Below are positions 1 to 7,361 of a DNA stretch of 64,000 nucleotides, piece after piece. The stretch comes from Hymenobacter sp. APR13 (GTDB taxonomy: Bacteria; Bacteroidota; Bacteroidia; Cytophagales; Hymenobacteraceae): contig NZ_CP006587.1 in assembly GCF_000737515.1 (NCBI RefSeq), positions 2,227,001-2,291,000 of the forward strand, written 5' to 3'. The notes under the pieces were generated by a model. It made no database searches. It saw nothing but the letters and a program-made list of their open reading frames with translations, and had not been told where the DNA came from. A program made the position numbers and the translations under genes. Within the stretch, counting starts at the first letter, position 1. Every line of letters starts with the position of its first letter.

Positions 1-336
1 AATGCTCAGGCAGCCTTCCTCGAAGCCCCATTCCTCGCCGGTTTCGCTCACCATCTGCGGGTTGATGAAGGCGCGCTTCACCGGCCCGGCCGTGGGCTCC
101 TCGATGATGGGGTTGCCGTCCTCATCCTCGTCCATCATCGGCTCCGAGTCGATAACGAACAGCCGAATGCCTTTGCCCACCTGCGGGGCGGCCAGTCCCA
201 CGCCGTGGGCGTGGTACATGGTGTCGTACATGTCCTGCACGATCTGCTGGAGGTCAGCGGCCGGAAAATCGGCCGGAATGTCTTTGGCGCGGGCTTTCAG
301 CACCGGGTCGCCGAACGCAACTATGGGGTAAATCAT
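1..336 (-). CDS. def: Peptide deformylase (partial, C-terminus off the left edge)
   Basis: Removes the formyl group from the N-terminal methionine of new proteins in the cytoplasm. The 112 visible residues begin MIYPIVAFGDPVL and contain motif 1 GVGLAAPQVG and motif 2 EEGCLS, whose Cys is a metal ligand. The HExxH motif that would follow lies beyond the window. The start ATG at 336 overlaps the ruvX stop codon as ATGA, so the two are probably one transcript with coupled translation. An acidic insert (DEDEDGN) between the motifs is common in Bacteroidota deformylases. The call is firm; only the end is missing. Confidence 0.95.
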   Translation of the reverse strand, partial: MIYPIVAFGDPVLKARAKDIPADFPAADLQQIVQDMYDTMYHAHGVGLAAPQVGKGIRLFVIDSEPMMDEDEDGNPIIEEPTAGPVKRAFINPQMVSETGEEWGFEEGCLSI

Positions 337-743
337 CTTGATTCAAGGAAAGATTGCAGAATGAGGGTGGCCGCCACCTTGTCCACGGTGGCTTTGTCGC
401 GGCGGTCCTTCTTGCCCAGCCCGCCGGCCAGCATGGCGGCCTGGGCCATGCGCGAAGTGTAGCGCTCATCGATTTCGTGCACCGGCACTTCGGGCAGCTC
501 GCGGCGCAGCGTGCGCAGCAGCCCCACCACGGCGCTGGTGCTGTCGGTGGCCTCGTTGAGCAGCGTGCGCGGCATACCCACTACCAAAGCCGCCAGTGGC
601 TCGCGCAGGTGGTAGGCCTTCACGTAGGCCAGCAGGTCTTTGCTGTGGATGGTGTCGAGGGGGGTGGCAATCAGCTGGAGCGGGTCCGTGACGGCCAGCC
701 CCACGCGCTTGTGGCCATAATCGATGGCAAGAATACGGCCCAT
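333..743 (-). CDS. ruvX: RuvX/YqgF family Holliday junction resolvase-like nuclease
   Basis: 136 residues starting MGRILAIDYGHKRVGLAVTD, the RNase H-like N-terminal strand with the conserved DYG. ATPLDTI, VVGMP and DERYTS follow in the usual order and the length matches the family. Members process Holliday junctions or the 5' end of pre-16S rRNA. An in-frame extension upstream to 860 is possible but has no family similarity and runs through the likely promoter, so the ATG at 743 was chosen. The stop overlaps the def start (ATGA). Confidence 0.95.
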   Translation of the reverse strand: MGRILAIDYGHKRVGLAVTDPLQLIATPLDTIHSKDLLAYVKAYHLREPLAALVVGMPRTLLNEATDSTSAVVGLLRTLRRELPEVPVHEIDERYTSRMAQAAMLAGGLGKKDRRDKATVDKVAATLILQSFLESR

Positions 744-1146
744 CACGGAAGCAAAGGAGAAAGTACGCGGCCTGGCAGCACCCGCCGCCGGCCGCCGCAA
801 AGATACGACAGGGGGCCGGAACCGTGTGCCGGTGCCGCGCACAATCCAACGGCCCGACAATCCGGTCTGTCCGGGAATTCGTAAGGTTCAGCGAAAGATT
901 TAATCCCCATATAATCATAAACATACCTTTGATTGCCTGCTGCCGCAAGGCAAAAGGATTTGCACTGAATTCGGCCTGAAATGGCAATATTTTGAGCTAT
1001 ACAAAGATGAAATTGCATTGTTATCGGATAATTCATATCACTGTATGTACACTGTAATTTTCTTGGAAAAGTTTCAATAGATTTGAAATCCTGTCCATTC
1101 TCAGAAGCGTTTTCTATAGCCCCAACCTCTACTCCCTCAGTGTCTT
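744..1146. other. Divergent intergenic region between ruvX and the S41 protease gene
   Basis: 403 bases without a gene. The half from about 890 to 1120 is clearly more AT-rich than the flanking genes. It holds a plus-strand TACCTTTG at 924-931, a candidate -7 element for the protease gene that would imply a leader of about 200 bases, and the minus-strand ruvX element at 798-805. No coding signal or strong palindrome was seen. Confidence 0.5.
798..805 (-). promoter_or_regulatory. Bacteroidota -7 element upstream of ruvX-def
   Basis: TATCTTTG on the minus strand, matching the TAnnTTTG -7 consensus, 55 bases upstream of the ruvX ATG. No clear TTG lies about 19 bases further upstream, so this is a partial promoter match. 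Confidence 0.5.
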
Positions 1147-2829
1147 ATGGCAGCCGAGCCTTCGCTTCAGCCAGTGCTTTCTTCCGGGCCTGAGCCGCGC
1201 CTTGCGCGGCGGCGGGCGCGGCAGCCGTGGCTGTTGGCGCTGGCGCTGGTGTGCGGCGTGCTGATCGGGGCCAATCCGTTCCGGCCTTCCGACCAAAACC
1301 CCGACGGCACGGCGCGTGGCTACCTGAAATTCAAGGAAATCCTGAGCTACGTGGACCGCGACTACGTGGACTCCGTGGACGCCGAGGCCCTGTCCGACTA
1401 CGCCATTGCGCGCATGCTGGAGCGGCTCGACCCGCATTCGGTGTTCATCCCGGCCAAGCAGCAGCAGGCCGCCTCGGCGTTTCTGCAGAGTGATTTCGAC
1501 GGCGTCGGGGTGGAGTTCAATATTTTCCACGATACCGTAACGGTGGTGGCCCCGCTCAGCGGCGGCCCCGCCGAGCAGTCGGGCCTGCAGGCCGGCGACC
1601 GTATCCTGGCCGTGAACGGCGAGCGGGTGTCGGGCGTGCACATCAGCACCGAACAGATGTTTCAGAAGCTGCGCGGCCCGCGCGGCTCCAAGGTGGTGCT
1701 GCAGCTGCGCCGCCACACGGTGGCCAAGCCCATCAACGTGGCGCTGGTGCGTAACCGCATCCCCAACAACTCGGTGGACGTGGCCTACCTGCTCGACGCC
1801 ACCACCGGCTACATCAAAATCAGCCGCTTCGCCAGCGGCACCTACGACGAGTTCAAGCAGGCCCTCGGCGACCTGCGCCGCCAGGGCATGACCGGCCTCG
1901 TGCTGGACTTGCGCGGCAACCCCGGCGGCTACCTCGACCGCGCCACCAAGCTGGCCGACGAGTTTATCGGCGGCACCCGCAAAATCGTGTACACCGACGG
2001 TAAAGGCGACCAGTACGACACCCAGACCTACTCGCGGGTGCTGGGCGAGTTCGAGGAAGGTCCGCTGGTGGTGCTCGTGGACGAAGGCTCGGCCTCGGCC
2101 GCCGAGGTGGTGGCCGGCGCTTTGCAGGACCACGACCGGGCGCTGGTGGTAGGCCGCCGCACCTTCGGCAAAGGCCTGGTGCAGCAGCCCATTGCCCTCA
2201 ACGACGGCTCGGAGCTGCGCCTGACCATTGCGCGCTACTACACGCCCTCAGGCCGCAGCATCCAGAAATCGTACAGCCACGGGCTGGCCGCCTACGAGCA
2301 GGACCTGCAGAACCGCCTGCGCCACGGCGAGCTGTTCCACGCCGACAGCATCCATTTCGCCGACTCGCTGCGCTACAAAACGGTGCACGGCCGCACCGTG
2401 TACGGCGGCGGCGGCATCATGCCCGACCTGTTTGTGCCGCGCGACACCACGGCGTTTTCGGCCTACTACACCCGCCTGCAGAGCCACAATCTGGTGCGCG
2501 AGTTTGCGCTCAACTACTTCCAAAGCCACAAGGCGGAGCTGGAGGCGTTGCGCCCCGAGCAGTACCTGGCCACCTTCCGCATCAGCGACGCGCAGCTGCA
2601 GGAGCTGGCCGAAGTGGCGGCCAAAGACGGTATGCCAGCCAACCCCATTCACCTGAAGCGCTGCGCCGAACTGCTTCGTAATCAACTAAAAGCGTATATT
2701 GCTCGTAGTGCCTACGGCAAGCCCGCTTACTACGCCACCCTGCGCGAGCAGGACGCCGAGCTGAAACAGGCGGTGCAGGCCATGGCCAACGGTTCCGCCA
2801 ATCCCATGCAAAAGCTGTCCATGAAATAA
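1147..2829 (+). CDS. S41 family C-terminal processing peptidase with PDZ domain
   Basis: 560 residues. A short cytoplasmic tail is followed by one hydrophobic segment (about 27-42), so it is anchored with its body in the periplasm. A PDZ domain lies around 118-200 (GVGVEFNI, SGLQAGDRILAVNGE). The S41 core follows, with LDLRGNPGGYL, GSASAAEVVAGAL and FGKGLVQ. Ser317 and Lys342 are 25 residues apart, the spacing of the Ser/Lys dyad in Prc and CtpA, and Gln346 also fits. Such enzymes trim or degrade periplasmic proteins from the C-terminus. The roughly 200-residue C-terminal region is typical of Bacteroidota members. It appears monocistronic. Confidence 0.95.
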   Translation: MAAEPSLQPVLSSGPEPRLARRRARQPWLLALALVCGVLIGANPFRPSDQNPDGTARGYLKFKEILSYVDRDYVDSVDAEALSDYAIARMLERLDPHSVFIPAKQQQAASAFLQSDFDGVGVEFNIFHDTVTVVAPLSGGPAEQSGLQAGDRILAVNGERVSGVHISTEQMFQKLRGPRGSKVVLQLRRHTVAKPINVALVRNRIPNNSVDVAYLLDATTGYIKISRFASGTYDEFKQALGDLRRQGMTGLVLDLRGNPGGYLDRATKLADEFIGGTRKIVYTDGKGDQYDTQTYSRVLGEFEEGPLVVLVDEGSASAAEVVAGALQDHDRALVVGRRTFGKGLVQQPIALNDGSELRLTIARYYTPSGRSIQKSYSHGLAAYEQDLQNRLRHGELFHADSIHFADSLRYKTVHGRTVYGGGGIMPDLFVPRDTTAFSAYYTRLQSHNLVREFALNYFQSHKAELEALRPEQYLATFRISDAQLQELAEVAAKDGMPANPIHLKRCAELLRNQLKAYIARSAYGKPAYYATLREQDAELKQAVQAMANGSANPMQKLSMK

Positions 2830-2917
2830 GTGCATTACAATTAGGGGAAATCTATACTGCGAAGCGGCCGGGGTGGGGACTCCGGCCGTTTTGATTTTGG
2901 GGGTGGGGAAGAACTGC

Positions 2918-2939
2918 CATTCCGACGAAGGAGGAATCT
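2918..2939 (+). repeat. Solo fragment of the ATTCCGA-type intergenic repeat
   Basis: CATTCCGACGAAGGAGGAAT, then CT, resembles the start of the long palindrome at 53278-53420 and lies just before the copy at 2952-3102. It looks like a degenerate half-site. Confidence 0.4.
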
Positions 2940-2951
2940 GAGTAAAACCGA

Positions 2952-3102
2952 AACGTCATGCAGAGGCGCAGCCGAAGCATCTCGCGTGCTGTGAGGTTGC
3001 TTCATTAGCCCAAGGTTTAAACCCTGGGCTACGGAGCGGTTGCTGTTCAACGATTTGGTAACATCAGCACGCGAGATGCTTCGGCTGCGCCTCTGCATGA
3101 CG
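2952..3102. repeat. Palindromic intergenic repeat, family A (copy 1)
   Basis: Left arm 2952-2991 begins AACGTCATGCAGAGGCGCAG and ends CATCTCGCGTGCTG. The right arm 3065-3102 is its reverse complement over 38 bases without mismatch. The 73-base centre contains a smaller hairpin (AGCCCAAGG/CCTGGGCT). Nearly the same arms occur at 32081-32183, and half copies at 16574 and 42481. It separates two convergent genes. It has no coding content. Confidence 0.9.
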
Positions 3103-3128
3103 GTCTTTTGTACTCTAGAAAGACCCTT

Positions 3129-4127
3129 CTACTTCGCTACATCCTGATACCGGAACTCGCGCTTCACGCCCTCGAAGGGCTTGCCGCCCAGCTCGGCGTA
3201 GGGGTAGATGAAGTAGTTGAGCGGCTGGCTTTGCTGGCGGGGCGTGAGGGCCAGGTCGCGGCCGCGGCTGAACTCCACGCGGTTTTCGTCGTGGGCGCCG
3301 AAGAAGTAGGCGCGGCGGCTGGGGTCTTTGGCGGCTTCGGACGCATCGACGGGCACCCAGCCGGTCTGGGCGGTGTAGAACTCGGCCCAGCAGTGGTAGC
3401 CCTTGATTTCGCCGGTGCCCCGCTCGGCGGGCAGCGGAAACCCGATGCTGAAGCGCGCCGGAATGCCTACGGCCCGGCAGTAGCCGATGAACACGGCGTG
3501 GAAGTCGGTGCAGTTGCCGCGGCGGGCGTCGCAGGCGTAGTAGATGTCGCCGCGGCCCCAGCCCTGCCCGGACTTGTCGTAGGTGACGGTGCTGACCACG
3601 TGCTCGTAGATGGCGCGGGCTTTTTCGAGGTCGGTTTTGGCGCCGGCTTTGGCCACCACTTCCAGGGCCCAGAACTTGATTTTGTCGTCGAGGGGCACGA
3701 GGCGGTCGGGCTGCAGCCAGCGGGCCATGTTGGGGTCGGCGGCATCGGCGGCGCGTAGTTTCTTGGGCGCGGCGCTGGCCAGGTAGGGGTTCTGGTGCTC
3801 GCGCCGGGTGGCTTCGAAGCGCATGGCCACCGTGAGGCCGGCGGCCTGGGCGGCGGGCACTTTCAGGTGCAGCATGGTATTGCCGAACGGCGCCTTGGTG
3901 AGCGTGTAGGGCGCAGTGGTGCTGATTTTCAGGTTGCGCAGCTCCTGCGAGGCGTCGGGGTGGGGCACGGGCAGCCACAGCTCCAGCGAGTCGGCGGTGG
4001 CGGGCAGGGCGGGCACGGTGGCCGTGTACTCGAAGGTGAAGGTGCGGGTGCGGGGCGCCGATGTGGGGCCGGCCGCCAGCAAAGCGACGCCAGCGGGCAG
4101 CAGGCAGCGGAGGAAAACAGAGCGCAT
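3129..4127 (-). CDS. Secreted transglutaminase-like domain protein
   Basis: 332 residues with a signal peptide (MRSVFLRCLLPAGVALLAAG). A beta-rich N-terminal region is followed by a transglutaminase-like core with Cys206 in RRGNCTDFH, His245 in GYHCWAEF and Asp261 in WVPVDAS, a complete Cys-His-Asp triad. It is predicted to be periplasmic and to act as a protease or acyl transferase; the substrate is unknown. The longer in-frame start at 4289 would put 54 unrelated residues before the signal peptide, so the ATG at 4127 was preferred. A TACCTTTG element lies 47 bases upstream. Confidence 0.85.
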   Translation of the reverse strand: MRSVFLRCLLPAGVALLAAGPTSAPRTRTFTFEYTATVPALPATADSLELWLPVPHPDASQELRNLKISTTAPYTLTKAPFGNTMLHLKVPAAQAAGLTVAMRFEATRREHQNPYLASAAPKKLRAADAADPNMARWLQPDRLVPLDDKIKFWALEVVAKAGAKTDLEKARAIYEHVVSTVTYDKSGQGWGRGDIYYACDARRGNCTDFHAVFIGYCRAVGIPARFSIGFPLPAERGTGEIKGYHCWAEFYTAQTGWVPVDASEAAKDPSRRAYFFGAHDENRVEFSRGRDLALTPRQQSQPLNYFIYPYAELGGKPFEGVKREFRYQDVAK

Positions 4128-4173
4128 AACGAACAGAAAAACAGCAGCAACGGCCGCCGGGATAGTGCTAACA

Positions 4174-4181
4174 CAAAGGTA
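4174..4181 (-). promoter_or_regulatory. Bacteroidota -7 element for the transglutaminase-like gene
   Basis: TACCTTTG on the minus strand, an exact TAnnTTTG match 47 bases upstream of the ATG at 4127. No TTG is found at -33 spacing. Confidence 0.55.
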
Positions 4182-4242
4182 AACCATTCCGTTTCGGCAG
4201 CCGGCGCCTTGACGAGCTGCTACATGGGTACGGCAAACAAAA

Positions 4243-4270
4243 CCGCCGGCCCTTTTGCAAGAACCGGCGG
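4243..4270 (-). terminator. Stem-loop downstream of the frameshifted lipoprotein gene
   Basis: CCGCCGG at 4243-4249 pairs with CCGGCGG at 4264-4270. On the minus strand the stem is followed by TTTTG, consistent with a weak terminator for the gene ending at 4296. Confidence 0.45.
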
Positions 4271-4295
4271 CTGTTAGCTGCAACAGCAACCCGCG

Positions 4296-4995
4296 CTACT
4301 GCACGATACGGCTACGCACGAGCGTCCAGGTGCTGACGTCGTAGCCCAGCCAGCGACGGTGGCGCACGATGCCCACGTTTGGGGCCCAGTAGTAGTGGCT
4401 TTTCCAGCCGTATTCCGAGGCGTCCTGGGCCACGCGCACCTCCACCACGTCGCGGTAGGTGGCGCTGCCCACCGGGTAGGGGCCGGGGTGCAGGAGTGGC
4501 GTCATCACGGACAGCGTGCTGGGGTTTAGGGGGCGCGTCCAATCCAGGCGGTAGGGAAACACGTCTGTGTCGCCTTCATCGGCCGTGCTGTTGGGCAGGG
4601 AGAGCCCGCGTCTGATGGTCCAGCAAGGAAAATTGTCTGTTAAGTTGCCGTCGTCACGATTTGGAAGACCACAATTTCTATCAACTGTGGTTACTCTATC
4701 TGGGCCACCTCGGTTGGACCGAGTACGCATAGTGAATGCTTCGAACTTAAACACTAACCTCTCCTGGTCACTAATTCTAATGACAGAATCCCGCATTGAC
4801 ACGACCCAGATACTATCAAGCTGACGCGACGCGGAATCCTGATAAATCCAGTAAGTGCCGGCAGAAAAGCGGGTATATGCCTTCAACTCGGCGGGTAAGG
4901 GCACTGCTTTCGGCTCAGGACGGGGCTTGGAACAACTGGTAACCAGTGGCTGCCATCAGGCAAGCCCCCCATAAGAGGCAGATGTAACGTTTCAT
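4296..4995 (-). pseudogene. Putative lipoprotein with an apparent frameshift in its signal peptide
   Basis: The body (from 4904 down) codes for 202 residues of no recognised family, beta-rich and aromatic-rich near the end. Directly upstream, in the same frame, is VTSCSKPRPEPKAVPLPAEL, a classic lipobox and lipoprotein start, but it runs into TGA with no start codon. In the neighbouring frame an ATG at 4995 opens MKRYICLLWGACLMAA, a normal lipoprotein signal sequence. Removing one base between about 4935 and 4954 joins the two into a perfect signal ending LVTSC. Either the gene is inactivated by one inserted base or the sequence has an error here. A functional protein starting at 4904 is less likely, since it would be cytoplasmic. 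Confidence 0.65.
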
Positions 4996-5251
4996 TGAAC
5001 AGATAATCGAAGAGTGTGACGAGCGTCGAGAGTGTGTGCGTCTACCACATAAGGGCCGGCGGGCAAGCCGTGTAGCGGAATCACAGAATCAGACATAGAA
5101 TAGGCAAGCATAAACCTGCGGGAAGATAGTGGGAAAGGCTGAAGGCACTACAACGCCTGGCCGGAGCCGTTCTTCGGGGTACCGGGCGTGCCGCCAAACC
5201 TTCTTACCTTCACCTCCCCATACTTCCCACCCACCCAACGTCCGTTTCGCC

Positions 5252-6460
5252 ATGGCTTACTACCACCGCCTCGGCCAGATTCCGCGCAAGCGCCACACCC
5301 AGTTCCGCCAGCCCGACGGCACGCTCTACGCCGAGCAGCTGGTGGGCACGCTGGGCTTCCACGGCGTTTCGTCGCTGCTCTACCACCAGCATCCGCCCAC
5401 CGAAATCCAGAAGGTAGGCACGCCCGAGCCCTACAGCCCCAAGCTGCTGAAAGACCGGCCGCTGGAGCCCAGCCACCTGCGCACCCTCGGCCAGGTGAGC
5501 ACCGGCGGCGACTACCTGCAGGCCCGCCAGACCCTGCTCGGCAACGCCGATGTGACCATGAGCATCTGCAACCCCACCGAAAAGCGGATGCAGTACTACT
5601 ACAAAAACGCGCTGGCCGACGAGGTGATTTTCGTGCACGAAGGCCGCGGCGAGCTGTGGAGCCAGATGGGCAAGGTGGCCTTCGAGCCCGGCGACTACCT
5701 CGTTATTCCGCGCACCATCATCCACCAGCTGCACTTCGAGGACGGGCCGGTGCGTCTGCTCATCATCGAGTCGTTCAGCCCCGTGGAAACGTGCCGCCGC
5801 TACCGCAACCACTTCGGGCAGCTGCTGGAACACTCGCCCTACTGCGAGCGGGATATCCGGCCGCCGAGTGAGCTGATTGAGGGCGACGTGCAGGAGTCGG
5901 GCGAGTACCTGGTCAAGATTAAGAAGGAAGGCCAGCTGCACCACCTCACCTACGGCCACTCGCCGTTCGACGTGGTGGGCTGGGACGGCTACTTCTACCC
6001 CTACGCCACCAGCATCCACGATTTCGAGCCGATTACGGGCCGCCTGCACCAGCCGCCGCCGGTGCACCAGCATTTCGAGGCTAACAACTTCGTCATATGC
6101 TCCTTTGTGCCGCGGCTGTTTGACTACCACCCGCTGAGCATTCCGGCGCCCTACAACCACTCCAACGTCGATTCCGACGAGGTGCTGTACTACGTGGCCG
6201 GCAACTTCATGTCGCGCAAGGGCGTGGACCTGGCCTCGTTTACGTGGCACCCCAGCGGCATTCCGCACGGGCCGCACCCCGGCACCGTGGAAGCCAGCCT
6301 CGGCAAAAAGGAAACCCACGAGCTGGCCGTAATGGTGGACACCTTCCGCCCGCTCTACCTCACCGAGGCCGCCCTGCCCTACGTAGACCCGCGCTACCCC
6401 ATGAGCTGGCAGCCCGGCTTCGTGCCCGACCCGCCCAAAGCGGCCGACATGATGGACTAA
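5252..6460 (+). CDS. hmgA: Homogentisate 1,2-dioxygenase family protein
   Basis: 402 residues starting MAYYHRLGQIPRKRHTQFRQ, the usual N-terminus of the short Bacteroidota form. Two cupin folds are expected. Likely iron-site segments are PPPVHQHFEANNF and WHPSGIPHGPHPGT. In tyrosine and phenylalanine breakdown this enzyme opens the homogentisate ring to maleylacetoacetate. Compared from memory with the human enzyme, the His-x5-Glu ligand pair is not obvious, because Asn sits where Glu is expected; a shifted ligand (the Glu in HFEA) is possible. The pathway partners are not adjacent. The ATG at 5252 was chosen over an upstream in-frame ATG at 5129 whose 41 extra residues are unrelated to the family. 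Confidence 0.85.
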   Translation: MAYYHRLGQIPRKRHTQFRQPDGTLYAEQLVGTLGFHGVSSLLYHQHPPTEIQKVGTPEPYSPKLLKDRPLEPSHLRTLGQVSTGGDYLQARQTLLGNADVTMSICNPTEKRMQYYYKNALADEVIFVHEGRGELWSQMGKVAFEPGDYLVIPRTIIHQLHFEDGPVRLLIIESFSPVETCRRYRNHFGQLLEHSPYCERDIRPPSELIEGDVQESGEYLVKIKKEGQLHHLTYGHSPFDVVGWDGYFYPYATSIHDFEPITGRLHQPPPVHQHFEANNFVICSFVPRLFDYHPLSIPAPYNHSNVDSDEVLYYVAGNFMSRKGVDLASFTWHPSGIPHGPHPGTVEASLGKKETHELAVMVDTFRPLYLTEAALPYVDPRYPMSWQPGFVPDPPKAADMMD

Positions 6461-6461
6461 G

Positions 6462-6727
6462 CACGGATTCTGGCGGATTAGACGAATTTAGCTTCGCTGT
6501 CCTTCGGTTCACGGATTTTGTGAATTGGGCGGTGTAGCATAGGCTTTAGCCTGTGCCGTGTGTCAGATGGGCTGGCAGATTATGGCAAAGGCTGCCACGA
6601 AACGGCCAACGGTGCGGCGGAGCCTATGCCACACCACCCAGTCGCCACCGGCCTGTGCTACACCGGGCCGTCCACAAAATCCGGACAATCCGCTAAAACC
6701 GGCCCCAATCCGCTAACCGCGGTAAAA
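6462..6727. repeat. Intergenic region with CGGATT-type and GTAGCATAGG-type repeats
   Basis: No gene is seen. CACGGATT and GCGGATTAGACGAATT near 6463-6490, and CCACAAAATCCGGACAATCC near 6672-6691, match the sequence around 17610-17650 and 17757-17797. GTAGCATAGGCTTTAGCCTG (6534-6553, continuing to 6558) recurs inverted at 14393-14417. The region looks like decayed palindromic repeat units. Confidence 0.6.
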
Positions 6728-6737
6728 TTCAACGACC

Positions 6738-7271
6738 ATGAAGAAAATCCTGTTGCTGCTGCCGCTGGCGGCGCTGCTGCTCACGCTGGGCTGCAAGAAG
6801 ATTCTGGATTTGCTGGAGTTCACGGTGGAAGACTCCCAGACCATCACGGTGCCCGCCACGGTGCCGCTGGGGCAGTTCTTCCCCTTGTCGCCGGTGGCCG
6901 TCAGCTCTACCAGCCGGGCCACCTACGCCAACAACAACACCTCCGCCGACTACGTGCAGGACGTGACCCTCGAGCGGCTGGCCCTCACCATCACCAGCCC
7001 CACCGGCCAGAATTTCGATTTCCTGCGCCGCATAGAAGTCTACATCAGCACCAGCGCCAACAGCTCCGACCAGGTGCTGCTGGCCTCGCTCAACCCCGTG
7101 CCCACCGGCGCCACCAGCATCGAGCTGACGCCCGCCAACCAGAAGCTGGACGTGTTCCTGCGCGGCGACTCCTACATGCTCACCACCAAGGTGGACGTGG
7201 TGAAGCCGCTGGGCCAGAACGTAACCCTGCGCGCCGACTCCCGCTTCAAGGTGAAAGCCCGCAAGCCGTAA
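6738..7271 (+). CDS. Hypothetical lipoprotein
   Basis: 177 residues. MKKILLLLPLAALLLTLGC is a clear lipoprotein signal with Cys19. The mature part is beta-strand rich (SQTITVPATVPLG, LERLALTITSPTGQNFDF, RIEVYISTSANSS) and suggests an Ig-like or jelly-roll domain of about 150 residues. No family was recognised. It is probably monocistronic, with an 18-bp terminator hairpin directly downstream. Confidence 0.8.
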   Translation: MKKILLLLPLAALLLTLGCKKILDLLEFTVEDSQTITVPATVPLGQFFPLSPVAVSSTSRATYANNNTSADYVQDVTLERLALTITSPTGQNFDFLRRIEVYISTSANSSDQVLLASLNPVPTGATSIELTPANQKLDVFLRGDSYMLTTKVDVVKPLGQNVTLRADSRFKVKARKP

Positions 7272-7283
7272 GCCGCAAGCCGT

Positions 7284-7340
7284 AAGCCGTAAGGGGCAGG
7301 CATTCCGTGCTATGACGCGGAAGCCTGCCCCTTACGGCTT
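7284..7340. terminator. Bidirectional terminator between convergent genes
   Basis: AAGCCGTAAGGGGCAGGC (7284-7301) is perfectly complementary to 7323-7340, and an inner TTCCG/CGGAA pair (7303-7307/7318-7322) extends the stem. It lies between the lipoprotein gene and the HMG-CoA reductase gene. The left arm emerges from a short tandem run of GCCGTAA/GCCGCAA units at 7264-7292. Confidence 0.8.
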
Positions 7341-7361
7341 ACTGGCTTGCAGCTCCAAAAG

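Noticed and set aside
2..331. Plus-strand ORF of 109 codons at the left edge
   Set aside because: It is the antisense of the peptide deformylase gene, whose motifs are clear on the minus strand.
1129..2133. Minus-strand ORF of 334 codons, His/Ala/Gly-rich
   Set aside because: Antisense shadow of the S41 protease gene; long antisense frames of this composition recur opposite every GC-rich gene here.
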